A model generated the notes under the pieces. That model saw nothing but the letters and a program-made list of their open reading frames with translations. It made no database searches and was not told the DNA's origin. A stretch of 64,000 nt of DNA, taken from Candidatus Poseidoniaceae archaeon. GTDB lineage: Archaea > Thermoplasmatota > Poseidoniia > Poseidoniales > Poseidoniaceae. This document shows positions 1-9,691 of this stretch, piece by piece. The stretch covers positions 62,001 through 126,000 of the forward strand of contig JADHSC010000002.1 of the NCBI GenBank assembly GCA_016777125.1, written 5' to 3'. Position 1 is the first letter of the stretch. Every line of letters starts with the position of its first letter. Made by a program: the position numbers and the translations under genes.

Positions 1-1060
1 CCTTAGACCCAGCAAGATGCATAATCGATTCCTGCTTCACAGTCCCATCAATATCATCTGCACCAAATTGTAATGCAAGTTCGGCCATAGAATCGCCTAT
101 ATTCATGCGATATGCCTTGATGTGAGGTATACTATCAAGCATAATCCGAGAGACTGCAATTACCCTAAGGATTTCTTGTCCAGTGGATAATTGTGCCATT
201 GGAAGTCGTGTAGAGTCCGGTAAAAATGGATAGGGAACGAAGCATTGGAAACCTTTGGTTTTATGTCCTAAATCTCTTAGTTGAATCATATGTTCTACTC
301 GTTGTTTCGAAGTTTCAATTGTACCAAAAAGCATAGTACAGTTACTTGGCAATCCAATATCGTGGGCTACTTCATGAATATCGAGATATTCTTGGCTTGA
401 TTCCTTGCCGTTACAAATGATTTGACGAACATCATCATCTAAAATTTCTGCACCACCACCTGGCAAGGATGTTAGACCTGCCTCTTGGAGTCGAAGCAAT
501 GTATCTCTTATCGATAGGTTAGAGACTTGAGATAGATGTTTTATCTCGACCGCTGTGAGGGCTTTTATTGATACATGTGGATGCTCTTTCTTAATTCGCT
601 TAAACAATGAACAATAGTGATCTATGTCCCATTCAGGATGGAGTCCTCCTACGGAATGAACCTCGTTCACAAAAGAAGAAAATTTCTCTAATTCTGAGAG
701 GTATTCATCAATAGATAAAGCGTAAGCATCTGAGGCCTTAGGACCTCTCCTAAATGCACAAAATCGACAAGCGAGTACGCAAATATTTGTTTGGTTGATA
801 TGAACATTGGAATTAAAGTACGCATTATTGTCAAACATTGCGATTTTGTGAAGATTAGCTAAATGGCCCAATTCGTTAAGATTTTTACATTCAAATAAAT
901 TACAACCATCTGTGACGTTTAGACGTTCATCACCAAGGATCTTATCCACGATGAGTTGTAGTGATTCCGACCATTTAACGTCACGAATAGAACGTTTTAG
1001 GCGGTCTTTCCAGTCCTTATTTCTATCCGCATCTACAATAGCGGATTTCCACTTGGTCAT
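1..1060 (-). CDS. mqnE: Aminofutalosine synthase MqnE (radical SAM), 3' end outside window
   Basis: Radical-SAM enzyme of the futalosine route to menaquinone, adding a SAM-derived adenosyl group to 3-[(1-carboxyvinyl)oxy]benzoate. The reverse strand is open from ATG at 1060 to the window edge (about 353 codons). The cluster motif CVLACRFCAF (C-x3-C-x2-C) lies near residues 91-98. Further on I read VGGLHPE, IKALTAVEIKHL, LTSLPGGGAEI, CTMLFGTIET and GFQCFVPYPF. The PGGGAEI and TAVEI signatures separate MqnE from the related CofH, which usually has a PGTAAEI-type sequence. The gene lies 48 bp downstream of a cation ATPase on the same strand. The C-terminal end is missing because the window stops. 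The family call is firm; use of menaquinone by this organism is inferred from it. Confidence 0.88.
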   Translation of the reverse strand, partial: MTKWKSAIVDADRNKDWKDRLKRSIRDVKWSESLQLIVDKILGDERLNVTDGCNLFECKNLNELGHLANLHKIAMFDNNAYFNSNVHINQTNICVLACRFCAFRRGPKASDAYALSIDEYLSELEKFSSFVNEVHSVGGLHPEWDIDHYCSLFKRIKKEHPHVSIKALTAVEIKHLSQVSNLSIRDTLLRLQEAGLTSLPGGGAEILDDDVRQIICNGKESSQEYLDIHEVAHDIGLPSNCTMLFGTIETSKQRVEHMIQLRDLGHKTKGFQCFVPYPFLPDSTRLPMAQLSTGQEILRVIAVSRIMLDSIPHIKAYRMNIGDSMAELALQFGADDIDGTVKQESIMHLAGSK

Positions 1061-1108
1061 GTCCGTCCCTCACGCTCATTCTTCATCAAGATGTGGATGA
1101 GACCACAA

Positions 1109-4009
1109 TCAACGACGGACATTGAAAAATCCTACATTAACCATGAATTTCCTAAATTCTTCAATCAAAAATACCGTTGAGGCTACCAGCGTCAATACCA
1201 GCCAGTCGAAGGATTCAAGCGATGTAGTACTCAGCAAATTCCCGAATTCAATATCGATCAAAGGTATCGTACTCGTAGCAAAGTGTACAAAGACAAAGAG
1301 AAGGCTTGCAGAAATCAAAATTGCATAATTGATTGCCTTGTTTGAAAACATACCTAGAGTAAACAAACTTGCCTCTCCAGATCTACAATTGAGAACATTA
1401 AACAATTGATACACAATAAACACAGCAAATGTCATTGTTTGTGCTTGAGCGAACATATCCTCTGCATAATTTTCCCAGCCATCCATTGCCACCTGATCTC
1501 CTGTAAGACAAGCATCTACATCGAAATTGACGTCTGATGCAGTTGTGAACGGAGCGAGAGAACACTTGTCATCAGTGATAACTCCGCCTCCAGAAAGGTA
1601 GAAGATGATGAGGGTTCCAATAACCATTACAGCACCAAGATAAAAGATAAGGCTAATATCTCGAGAATTTGGTAATCCTTCATCCACTGGCCTTGGAGGT
1701 CTTGACATAACATTGCCATGACGTTTTTCAACACCTAAAGCTACTGCAGGAGGACCGTCCATGAGAATATTGATCACGAGGATTTGGGTTGCTGTTAACG
1801 GTAAATTCCAACCAAATATGAACGTAGATATGACGATAAGAGCGACTGCTGCAACATTTGTGGAGACTTGATAGCGGACGAAGTTGCGTATGTTTTGATA
1901 GATCTTTCTTCCTTCTTCAATAGCATGTACAATGTTTGCAAAGTTATCGTCTTGCAGAACCATGTCAGCCGCATCTTTTGCAACGTCCGTTCCAGCAATA
2001 CCCATTGCAATACCGATGTTCGCCCCTGACAATGCGGGAGCATCATTGACACCATCTCCAGTCATTGCAACGATTTCCCCTTTTTCTTGTAAGGAGGCTA
2101 CAATCCTCATTTTTTGATCTGGCGTTACTCTTGAAAAGATTGAACCTTCTACAGAAGAAGAAAGTTCTTCATCAGACATTTGCCTCAGTTCTTCCCCACT
2201 AACTGGAGATTCTGCACCGGTATTGATTGAAAGTTCCTTCCCGATAGCAGCCGCAGTTAGATGATGGTCACCGGTAATCATCTTGACTTTGATTCCAGCA
2301 TCTTGACAAATCTTAATCGCATCACGTACCTCTGGTCTTGGAGGATCCATGATTCCAACAAGACCTAAGAAAATGAGACCACTTTCAACAACTTCAATAT
2401 CCTCCACGTCTTCGTCAGGTTCTAATTTTCGAGCTGCTAAAGCAATAACTCTCATTGATTTTGAACCCATAGAATCGTTTACTTTCTGAGCATTTTCAAA
2501 GTCAGATTTATCAATTGATACGATTTCTCCGTCTTTGAATCGGTGGCTTGTAATTGGAACAAATCCACCTGCAGCCCCTTTTACAAAGACCCATCGATCA
2601 CCCTCATATTCATGAATAACAGACATTCTTTTACGGTCGGTATTGAAGAAGAATTCATGGATTCTTGGGTGGCGTTGTGCAAACTTTCCAATATGTCCGT
2701 TCAACTTCCACCCAAGTACAGCACAAGCTGAATCAGTAGGATCTCCTATTGCCGACCATCGCCCCTCAACATTTGAGATTTGAGAATTATGGCACAGGGA
2801 AAGGCAAGCAGCAAGGAGTCTGAAAGATTGATCGCTTTGTAGTGATGACATTTCAGAATCGGATAATTCGGCTCCATCCCCAATTAACGTACCTTTTGGA
2901 CTGAAACCGTCTCCGCTAACATTATACAAATGATCAACAGTGTGAAGTTGTCGAACTGTCATTTCATTCTTCGTCAAAGTACCCGTCTTATCAGAACATA
3001 TCACTGTGGTTGAACCTAATGTTTCCACAGCCTTCATGCGGCGGATAATGGCTTTGTGGCGAGCCATATTTCGCATACCAAGAGCGAGTGTTATGACAAG
3101 AATAATCGGTAAACCTTCCGGTACAATAGCAACAAAGATGGCGATTGCTACGATAAACTGATCGACTGCAACTTCCCAAAGGCTTCTATCGCCCCCTATT
3201 GCAAGAATCATTTTAATCGATACGAGAAGTACTGCCACAATTAGTGCAATAAACCCGAGAAATCGACCTAATGATTCCAATTTTAATTCGAGCGGGGTCT
3301 TTGGTGTAACAGCATCCGAGATGTCACTCGCAATATGTCCCAGTTGGGTTTGCATGCCTGTTTCAACGACTAAACCAATCGCCCGACCAGTTGATACAGT
3401 TGTGCCCATGTACATCATGTTCCTTCTATCAGCGAGTAATGTGTTTGGATCCAATGGATTAACACGCTTAGTAATCGGTTCAGATTCTCCAGTCAAGGCA
3501 GATTCATCCACTCTGCATTGGTAGACTTCTAACAGACGTATGTCAGCTGGAACATTCAATCCTTCCTCGAGTTTGACAATATCACCCGGGACAAGTGAAT
3601 CAGTGGGTATTTCAGATTCGTAACCATCTCTAATCGTAACACAATTGGAAATACTCATTTGCTTGAGTGCATCCATTGCTTGTTCTGCTTGACCTTCCTG
3701 CCAGAAACCAAAAACTGCATTAGCTGTCAATACTAAGAAGATGAATATTGCATCTCCTGGTTGTTCAGGATGGATTGCTAGTGCAACAAGTGCAGCTCCG
3801 ATTAACAAATAATTTAATGGATCATTATATTGACCCAAAAATCGTAAAATTGCGGATGTCGGCTCAGGCTGTTCTAATTGATTTGGCCCGTACTTATCGA
3901 GACGGTCAATAATTTCAGTTTGCGCCAATCCCTGAGGGTTGGAATCAAGAGTAGCAAGTGCTTCTGCATTGTCCATTGCGTGCCAGTTTTGTTGAACCAA
4001 ATATATCAC
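1109..4009 (-). CDS. P2-type cation-transporting ATPase (Ca2+/PacL-like)
   Basis: Membrane ATPase of 966 aa that exports or exchanges cations using an aspartyl-phosphate intermediate. The N-terminal WHAMDNAEAL segment is the usual start of the cation-ATPase N domain, which supports the annotated start. The TGES actuator motif is near residue 172, VPEGLP in M4 near 297, the phosphorylation motif DKTGTLT at about 340 and the hinge GDGVNDAP near 653. M6 reads NILMDGPP, keeping the Asn and Asp equivalent to the SERCA site. M5 has NVAAVAL where SERCA has an Asn and a Glu, so one of the two calcium sites may be lost, as in single-site pumps. The ion cannot be fixed from sequence; Ca2+, Mn2+ and Na+ are all possible. 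It is divergent from the OPT transporter gene, with about 165 bp between them. Confidence 0.92.
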   Translation of the reverse strand: MIYLVQQNWHAMDNAEALATLDSNPQGLAQTEIIDRLDKYGPNQLEQPEPTSAILRFLGQYNDPLNYLLIGAALVALAIHPEQPGDAIFIFLVLTANAVFGFWQEGQAEQAMDALKQMSISNCVTIRDGYESEIPTDSLVPGDIVKLEEGLNVPADIRLLEVYQCRVDESALTGESEPITKRVNPLDPNTLLADRRNMMYMGTTVSTGRAIGLVVETGMQTQLGHIASDISDAVTPKTPLELKLESLGRFLGFIALIVAVLLVSIKMILAIGGDRSLWEVAVDQFIVAIAIFVAIVPEGLPIILVITLALGMRNMARHKAIIRRMKAVETLGSTTVICSDKTGTLTKNEMTVRQLHTVDHLYNVSGDGFSPKGTLIGDGAELSDSEMSSLQSDQSFRLLAACLSLCHNSQISNVEGRWSAIGDPTDSACAVLGWKLNGHIGKFAQRHPRIHEFFFNTDRKRMSVIHEYEGDRWVFVKGAAGGFVPITSHRFKDGEIVSIDKSDFENAQKVNDSMGSKSMRVIALAARKLEPDEDVEDIEVVESGLIFLGLVGIMDPPRPEVRDAIKICQDAGIKVKMITGDHHLTAAAIGKELSINTGAESPVSGEELRQMSDEELSSSVEGSIFSRVTPDQKMRIVASLQEKGEIVAMTGDGVNDAPALSGANIGIAMGIAGTDVAKDAADMVLQDDNFANIVHAIEEGRKIYQNIRNFVRYQVSTNVAAVALIVISTFIFGWNLPLTATQILVINILMDGPPAVALGVEKRHGNVMSRPPRPVDEGLPNSRDISLIFYLGAVMVIGTLIIFYLSGGGVITDDKCSLAPFTTASDVNFDVDACLTGDQVAMDGWENYAEDMFAQAQTMTFAVFIVYQLFNVLNCRSGEASLFTLGMFSNKAINYAILISASLLFVFVHFATSTIPLIDIEFGNLLSTTSLESFDWLVLTLVASTVFLIEEFRKFMVNVGFFNVRR

Positions 4010-4178
4010 CCAAGGAAATCAAATTGGTCGAAACCACCGATTACCCATTTCTTTCGCAAACATGATGATTTATGATTATAATGGAGGACTTCCCATAAAA
4101 TGGATTAAATGAAATTACTATAGAATATGGATAATACGTATCCGAATCTTTCTCAAACCATCAACGACTCGGGTGTGT

Positions 4179-6263
4179 ATGAGCGAATTGGATGGACCCT
4201 ATATTCCGGCCGATGAGCAACCACTAGAATTGACACTAAGAGCGATCCTTGTTGGAATTGTCTTAGGTGTTCTCATGACTGCCGCTAATGCCTATCTTGG
4301 GCTTTATGCTGGTATGACCGTTTCTGCAAGCATTCCTGCTGCTGTAATGTCAATGCTGATACTTCGTAGTATGTTCAAGGATGTCAGTATTTTAGAAAAC
4401 AATGCAGTACAAACGATGGCAAGTGCTGGTGAATCACTTGCAGCGGGTGTTATTTTCACAGTACCTGCAATGTTGGTCATTGGTATCTGGGTTGAGATAC
4501 AATGGTTCCCTACTCTAGCAATTGCATTACTCGGAGGTTTGTTAGGGACCATGTTTACAATCGCTCTAAGACGTCTCTTTATCGTTGAAGAAGCCCTTCC
4601 TTATCCTGAAGGTGTGGCCTGTAGAGAAGTCCTTGTAGCTGGAGAAGAAGGTGGAAGTGGCGCGTTAGCCATTGTTTACGCACTAGGAATTGGAGCACTC
4701 TATGGACTGATGGTCAAGGGATTCAAGGTCGTACACAGTGAAGCCGAATCAGCATTTGAGGTATTCAAGACACGTATCTATGCAGGAATGGATCTTTCCG
4801 TTGCTTTACTTTCTGTGGGATTCATCGTTGGCATTCGAATCGCTTCATTCATCTTTTTAGGTGGCGTTATTGGTTATGCTATACTCGTGCCATTGGTCGG
4901 TTTTCTTAATGGATGGCCTCAATCAGATACATTAGCAAAAGGATTCTACACGCTCTGGCTTGAACAAGTTCGTTATGTTGGTGTTGGAGCAATGGTCGTC
5001 GGTGGAATCTATACGCTTTGGAGTATGAGAAAAACAATTTTTACAGGACTAAAGAAATCATTTGTCCAAAATGATTCAGACGATGAATATCATTTGAGAA
5101 CAGAAAAAGATCTACCAATGAAATGGGTCGCAATGGTTTGTGGCATACTTGTTGTGCTAACATTCTTCTTTTATTGGTACATAACAGGCTCATTGATTCT
5201 ATCATTAGCAGGAGCATTATTCTTAGCTATCGTTTCCTTCTTTTTCGCTGCAGTTGCTGGATACATCGCAGGAGTGGTGGGTTCAAGCAATTCCCCAGTA
5301 TCTGGAATGACAATTGCAACCCTTCTATTCACAGTAGGACTCGTTTGGATTGTTGGCTCATATTTCCTTGGTCTTGGGCAAGAAGAATTGATGTATGCAA
5401 CTTTGCTCATCGCAGCGATTGTAGCGAGCAGTGCCGCAATTGCTGGAGATGTCATGCAGGATTTGAAGACAGGTCATATGGTTGGCGCAACACCTTGGCG
5501 TCAGCAAATTGCAGAAATTGTTGGTGTCATAACTGGTGCATTCGTGATTGGACCAACGATTGCACTCCTTCACAAGGCATTCCAAATTTCATCGACTGCT
5601 TGTATCGCAACGAATGAAAGAATCGTAGCAGGTGTACAAGAACCAATCGATACACCCGATGGCTTCTACAATTGTAATGATGCACTTTTTGCCCCTCAAG
5701 CAGAACTAATTGGAGCGATTGTAAAAGGAGCATTTGCAGGCGACATAAATCTCCCTATGGTTTTCCTTGGGGCTGCATTAGCCGTTGTATTGATTCGTCT
5801 ATCGATGCCCGTAATGTCCGTAGCAATAGGTATCTATCTACCTCTTAAATTGAGTGTTCCAATTATGCTCGGTGGTATTCTATCATCCTTAGCCATTGGT
5901 TCCGCTTATCTTCGTGTAGACGGGACTCTCGATAGAGAACCATCCAAAGAGGCAAAACAAGCCGCATACGAAGTCGAAAGTCGAGGAGTTTTAATTGGAG
6001 CCGGTTTTATTGCAGGTGAATCTATTTTGGGTGTTTTAATCGCTGTATTGATTGTACTCAATATCAATCTTGATGAGGTGTTCGGAATAAATGAACTCCC
6101 TCAAAGCCTCTCATTACTTTTCTTTGCGTGGTTTGTTGGCGTCTTTTTATGGCTCGCAACGAGAGCCTTGCCAAGTGGAGGGAACTTAGGGAAGGATATA
6201 TTGACCACTGCTAGCCATGCGCTCAAGAAATTCGTTCGTTCGTTCATTCCAAATTCAAAGTAA
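4179..6263 (+). CDS. OPT-family oligopeptide transporter
   Basis: Polytopic inner-membrane transporter of about 694 aa in the OPT superfamily, which takes up oligopeptides or metal chelates with protons. The N-terminal LRAILVGIVLGVLMTAANAY segment, the NAVQTMASAGES stretch and the LPYPEGVACREVL motif are characteristic of prokaryotic OPT proteins. There are well over ten hydrophobic helices and a cytoplasmic loop around residues 285-315. GTG at 4173 precedes ATG 4179 in frame; I prefer the ATG. Peptide uptake fits the protein-degrading heterotrophy generally attributed to marine group II archaea, but substrate is not readable from sequence. It is followed 54 bp later by transketolase on the same strand. 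Confidence 0.88.
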   Translation: MSELDGPYIPADEQPLELTLRAILVGIVLGVLMTAANAYLGLYAGMTVSASIPAAVMSMLILRSMFKDVSILENNAVQTMASAGESLAAGVIFTVPAMLVIGIWVEIQWFPTLAIALLGGLLGTMFTIALRRLFIVEEALPYPEGVACREVLVAGEEGGSGALAIVYALGIGALYGLMVKGFKVVHSEAESAFEVFKTRIYAGMDLSVALLSVGFIVGIRIASFIFLGGVIGYAILVPLVGFLNGWPQSDTLAKGFYTLWLEQVRYVGVGAMVVGGIYTLWSMRKTIFTGLKKSFVQNDSDDEYHLRTEKDLPMKWVAMVCGILVVLTFFFYWYITGSLILSLAGALFLAIVSFFFAAVAGYIAGVVGSSNSPVSGMTIATLLFTVGLVWIVGSYFLGLGQEELMYATLLIAAIVASSAAIAGDVMQDLKTGHMVGATPWRQQIAEIVGVITGAFVIGPTIALLHKAFQISSTACIATNERIVAGVQEPIDTPDGFYNCNDALFAPQAELIGAIVKGAFAGDINLPMVFLGAALAVVLIRLSMPVMSVAIGIYLPLKLSVPIMLGGILSSLAIGSAYLRVDGTLDREPSKEAKQAAYEVESRGVLIGAGFIAGESILGVLIAVLIVLNINLDEVFGINELPQSLSLLFFAWFVGVFLWLATRALPSGGNLGKDILTTASHALKKFVRSFIPNSK

Positions 6264-6317
6264 TACCTATGGTAATTATCAAAGGCCAAAGGCGATGGCA
6301 TAGTATTACTGGTGCCC

Positions 6318-7142
6318 ATGCAACACACTATCGAAGAACTGGAAGAACTAGCACGAAAGTGTCGAATTGAAATTGTCAAGATGGTGTACCGAGCACAAGC
6401 TGGTCATCCAGGTGGATCACTGTCTGAGATCGATTTGTTAGCAGGGCTCTATGGAACGACATTACGTGTTCGTTCTGATGAACCTGATTGGGAAGATCGT
6501 GACAGATTCATCCTGTCAAAAGGACATGCTTCTCCAGGTATGTATGCATTACTCGCAGAAAGAGGATTCATTTCCCATGAGGATTTAACCTCCTATCGAG
6601 TTCTCGGAGGTGTTTGTCAAGGACACGTCGATATGAAATGGTGTCCCGGTGTTGATTTCAGTGCTGGAAGCCTTGGTATGGGGCTCTCATATGGTATGGG
6701 TTGTGCAATTGCAGCCAAACTCGATGGAAGCGAAAGAAGAGCCTTTGTTATGCTTGGAGATGGAGAAATTCAGGAAGGATCAGTCTGGGAAGCAGCTATG
6801 GCTGCTGCACATCATGAACTTGGTAATCTCAAAGTTATTCTCGATCGTAATCGTATACAGAATGATGACTTTTGTGAAACACAAATGAGAATGTTTGATA
6901 TTCCAGCCAAGTGGAGAGCATTTGGATGGAATGTGAAAGAAATTAATGGCCATGATATGAATGAAGTTGTTGAAGGCATGAACTATCTTTCAGAAACAAA
7001 CGATGGGCCATCCATACTTATTGCCCACACTGTAAAGGGCAAGGGCGTTTCGTTTATGGAAGACAATCCCTCGTTCCATGGTGCAGCACCAAACGATGAA
7101 CAGTATGCTCTAGCACTTTCAGAATTGGGGGTGGCAGTTTGA
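6318..7142 (+). CDS. Transketolase, N-terminal (TPP-binding) subunit
   Basis: First half of a split transketolase, about 274 aa, acting in the non-oxidative pentose phosphate pathway with the next gene. It has the AGHPGGSLSEIDLL segment near the N terminus, LSKGHASPGMYALL, and the thiamine diphosphate/Mg motif GDGEIQEGSVWEAA that runs into NRIQND. GTG at 6312 is six bases upstream in frame; ATG 6318 is preferred because neither has a clear Shine-Dalgarno. The stop overlaps the start of the C-terminal subunit gene, so the two are probably translationally coupled. Split transketolases are common in archaea. Confidence 0.93.
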   Translation: MQHTIEELEELARKCRIEIVKMVYRAQAGHPGGSLSEIDLLAGLYGTTLRVRSDEPDWEDRDRFILSKGHASPGMYALLAERGFISHEDLTSYRVLGGVCQGHVDMKWCPGVDFSAGSLGMGLSYGMGCAIAAKLDGSERRAFVMLGDGEIQEGSVWEAAMAAAHHELGNLKVILDRNRIQNDDFCETQMRMFDIPAKWRAFGWNVKEINGHDMNEVVEGMNYLSETNDGPSILIAHTVKGKGVSFMEDNPSFHGAAPNDEQYALALSELGVAV

Positions 7143-8077
7143 CACGCATGGCTGCAACACGAGATGGTTATGGTCAGGCATTGCTTGAACTTGCAGATAA
7201 TGAGAAAGTGGTTGTTCTTGAAGCCGATCTCGGAAAATCCACAAAATCACTCCACTTTAGAAAGGCCTATCCTGAACGTACAATTTCCTGTGGTATTGGT
7301 GAGCAAAACATGCTTCTCGTGGCTGCTGGTATGGCATCGAGTGGATACATCCCTTTTGCATCAACATTTGCCATATTTACAGAACGTGCATTTGAACAAA
7401 TGAGAAACGGTGTTGCACGACCTGGACTTGCTGTTCATCTATGTGGTTCCCACGGTGGAACGCATACTGGAACTGATGGTTCATCTGCACAATCAATAGA
7501 AGATTTAGCAATTTTTAGAACACTTCCAAACGTGACAGTCATGCATCCAAGTGATGAGGTGAGTACACGGATTCTAACCAAGCGACTTGCCACATCCACA
7601 AATGCATCATACATGAGAACTGCACGAAATAAAACACCTGTTCTCTATGATGACACACCAGAAGACTCTATCCAAATAGGAAAGGGGCTTGAACTGAAAA
7701 ATGGTAGCGATGTAGCAATTGTTGCTTGTGGCGTTCTGGTTTCAGAATCCCTAAAGGCAGCTGAAATGCTAGCACAGGAAGGCATACAGGCAACTGTAGT
7801 TGATATGCATACGATTAAACCACTCGATACTGATTTAATCAACAAAGTTGCAGAACGTTGTGGTTGCATTGTTACAGCAGAAGATCATTCCATAATCGGT
7901 GGCCTAGGTGGAGCAGTCGCTGAACATCTCTCATTGACAACAACCACTCCATTGGAACGAGTTGGTGTTAAAGATAGATTTGGTGAATCAGGACAATCCG
8001 ATGAAATGCTCGAATTAATGGAGTTAAGTGCACCTCACATTGCAAAGGCTGCACGTCGAGCAATGCAACGCAAGTAA
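7139..8077 (+). CDS. Transketolase, C-terminal subunit
   Basis: Second half of transketolase (312 aa) carrying the pyrimidine-binding and C-terminal domains. I read EADLGKSTKS, the conserved GIGEQNMLLVAAGMA segment with the catalytic Glu, GSHGGTHTGTDGSSAQSIED and a C-terminal VTAEDHSIIGGLG. The start is a TTG whose bases overlap the stop of the upstream subunit (TTGA). A purine-rich GGGGGTGG lies about five bases upstream, which favours the TTG over ATG at 7148. Together with the upstream subunit and the transaldolase just downstream it forms a pentose phosphate module. Confidence 0.93.
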   Translation: MTRMAATRDGYGQALLELADNEKVVVLEADLGKSTKSLHFRKAYPERTISCGIGEQNMLLVAAGMASSGYIPFASTFAIFTERAFEQMRNGVARPGLAVHLCGSHGGTHTGTDGSSAQSIEDLAIFRTLPNVTVMHPSDEVSTRILTKRLATSTNASYMRTARNKTPVLYDDTPEDSIQIGKGLELKNGSDVAIVACGVLVSESLKAAEMLAQEGIQATVVDMHTIKPLDTDLINKVAERCGCIVTAEDHSIIGGLGGAVAEHLSLTTTTPLERVGVKDRFGESGQSDEMLELMELSAPHIAKAARRAMQRK

Positions 8078-8119
8078 GGCATCCGTCATATTGAAGGAGT
8101 GCCGACTAGAGCGGTCACT

Positions 8120-8779
8120 ATGGAGTTCTTCCTAGATACCGCAGACGTAGATGAAATTCGAGAAATAGCCGCTTGGGGTATTCTCGATGGTGTAACGACA
8201 AATCCCTCTCTTATCAAAAAGAGTGGACGCGATTTCAAAGAAGTTGTTCGTGAAATCGCCAATATTTGCTCTGGGCCGATTTCTGCTGAAGTAACTGCAA
8301 TGGATACTGCTGGTATGCTTCAACAGGCAAGGCAACTCAAAAGTGAGTTGCCTGAAAATGTCATTATCAAAATCCCTTGTACTCCGGAAGGTCTAGCAGC
8401 AACAAAAGTTCTCACCGATGAAGGAATTGATACCAACGTCACCCTGATCTTTTCAACTTCACAAGCACTTATGGCTGCCAAAGCTGGTGCAACATACGTA
8501 TCACCTTTTATTGGTCGAATAGATGATACTGGCCATGATGGAATGAACTTGATTGCTGAAATCATGGAAACCTGGTCAAAGTATGATATTACGACCAAAG
8601 TACTCGCAGCTTCCATTCGACACCCAACCCATATGCTCCAGTGTATGCAACTTGGAGCACACACGGCAACTATGCCAGCGAAGATCTTCAAACAATTAAT
8701 GACTCATCCGTTAACAGACCGCGGCTTAGAAGGATTTATGCGAGACTGGGCCGAAGTTGAAGCCGCTGGAAATGCTTGA
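8120..8779 (+). CDS. Transaldolase-like / fructose-6-phosphate aldolase family
   Basis: Small transaldolase of the TalC/FSA type, about 219 aa, forming a Schiff base with sugar phosphates. It begins [15 protein letters not shown], continues GVTTNPSLI, and has the catalytic lysine in [11 protein letters not shown] at about residue 84. TNVTLIFS and [11 protein letters not shown] follow as in the family. An upstream in-frame GTG at 8099 would add seven residues, but the family normally begins at the MEFFLDTA methionine. The position right after split transketolase supports transaldolase over aldolase activity, although sequence alone does not decide between them. Confidence 0.9.
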   Translation: MEFFLDTADVDEIREIAAWGILDGVTTNPSLIKKSGRDFKEVVREIANICSGPISAEVTAMDTAGMLQQARQLKSELPENVIIKIPCTPEGLAATKVLTDEGIDTNVTLIFSTSQALMAAKAGATYVSPFIGRIDDTGHDGMNLIAEIMETWSKYDITTKVLAASIRHPTHMLQCMQLGAHTATMPAKIFKQLMTHPLTDRGLEGFMRDWAEVEAAGNA

Positions 8780-8809
8780 ATTCAGCATTTCTTCACGAAA
8801 GGAGGCTTC

Positions 8810-8851
8810 ATGAATGATGGGCTTCCAGCACATCACAGCGAGGCCTCATAA
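8810..8851 (+). CDS. Possible 13-codon leader ORF
   Basis: A short reading frame MNDGLPAHHSEAS lies in the 71-bp gap after transaldolase. It has a strong AAAGGAGG Shine-Dalgarno six bases upstream, the best ribosome site in the neighbourhood. Its TAA overlaps the ATG of the next gene by one base (TAATG). It could be a translational-coupling leader for the membrane protein that follows, which otherwise lacks a good ribosome site. No family match can be claimed for a peptide this short. Confidence 0.35.
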   Translation: MNDGLPAHHSEAS

Positions 8852-9426
8852 TGACCAGTATACAGGACCGGTTGCAACAACTTCTCGATGGAGAACTTGA
8901 TGCTGCAGATCTGGCTGAAGATCCAACCCTAGCATCATTAGCAGACCGGCTTTACGGAATAAAAATACAACCCGTGGCTCCAAAGAAATTGAGAGATTTC
9001 GATGAGCCAGCCCTTCCTTCAGCACCACTTCCATCGACGAATATGATGATTGAAGTCATAGGTGATGTTGCGCTCGAGCATCCTCCTGCTCCATCTCCAG
9101 AAATACAACTGAGTGGAGCCCCAATTCCGATGCCTGCAATCGAACGTAAAGGAAAATCCTTTGGAGCAATGAGTTATCTGTCAATAGTTGGACTTTCATT
9201 TGTTGTTGCAAATCTCTTCGGTTTATTTTCAACTCTTGTAGGATCAGCATGTACAAAGGCATGTTCTGATGAAGGCAATACAAAGATAAATTTGATGGAG
9301 TTGTACAATCTCAATTCCATCGATGGATGGAGTCAACCTCTTACTGAAGGAATCATTGGAATTCCAGATATCGTGGCTTGTGTTTCGCTTTTAGCTGCTA
9401 TATTCCTGCTGAGAAAATCATCGTGA
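8851..9426 (+). CDS. Hypothetical two-helix membrane protein
   Basis: Unrecognised protein of 191 aa. Residues 1-45 look helical and acidic (RLQQLLDGELDAADLAEDP), as in small oligomerisation segments. A Pro-rich linker to about residue 100 follows, then two hydrophobic helices near residues 108-132 and 170-187. A loop between them carries CTKAC, which could form a disulfide outside the membrane. The ATG overlaps the stop of a possible leader ORF. The next membrane protein starts four bases after its stop, so the two and proS probably share a transcript. No function is assigned. Confidence 0.65.
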   Translation: MTSIQDRLQQLLDGELDAADLAEDPTLASLADRLYGIKIQPVAPKKLRDFDEPALPSAPLPSTNMMIEVIGDVALEHPPAPSPEIQLSGAPIPMPAIERKGKSFGAMSYLSIVGLSFVVANLFGLFSTLVGSACTKACSDEGNTKINLMELYNLNSIDGWSQPLTEGIIGIPDIVACVSLLAAIFLLRKSS

Positions 9427-9430
9427 TGAT

Positions 9431-9691
9431 ATGACAGATGTTCTTTCTGAAATTCTTGCCTATGTGGGCATGGCGAGTATTCTATTAGCATTTTTACTTG
9501 AAACAAGAGATGCTCTCTCCAGTAAAGGAATCGTCTATTTATTGCTCATGGCCATTGGTTCAGGTCTTCTCGCTATTCGAGCATATTTGATTTCTGAATG
9601 GGCATTTTTTATTCTAGAAATTGTGTGGTGTGGAGCAGCAGTTATTGCTCTTATTTCCTCAAATAATGTTGATAATCAGCCGTCATCTTGA
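9431..9691 (+). CDS. Small membrane protein, CBU_0592-like
   Basis: Protein of 86 aa with three predicted helices around residues 8-24, 31-50 and 56-77. The central pattern with a YLLLMAIGSGLLAIRAYL helix followed by ILEIVWCGAAVIAL resembles the CBU_0592-like membrane domain, a widespread family of unknown function. The resemblance is by pattern and not confirmed. It lies four bases after the preceding membrane protein and its TGA overlaps the ATG of proS by one base, so it sits in a tight operon. Confidence 0.65.
   Translation: MTDVLSEILAYVGMASILLAFLLETRDALSSKGIVYLLLMAIGSGLLAIRAYLISEWAFFILEIVWCGAAVIALISSNNVDNQPSS

Noticed and set aside
5123-5617. Open frame of 164 codons inside the OPT gene
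   Set aside because: It lies in another phase of a well-supported transporter, is Cys/Trp/Arg-rich and has no family features.
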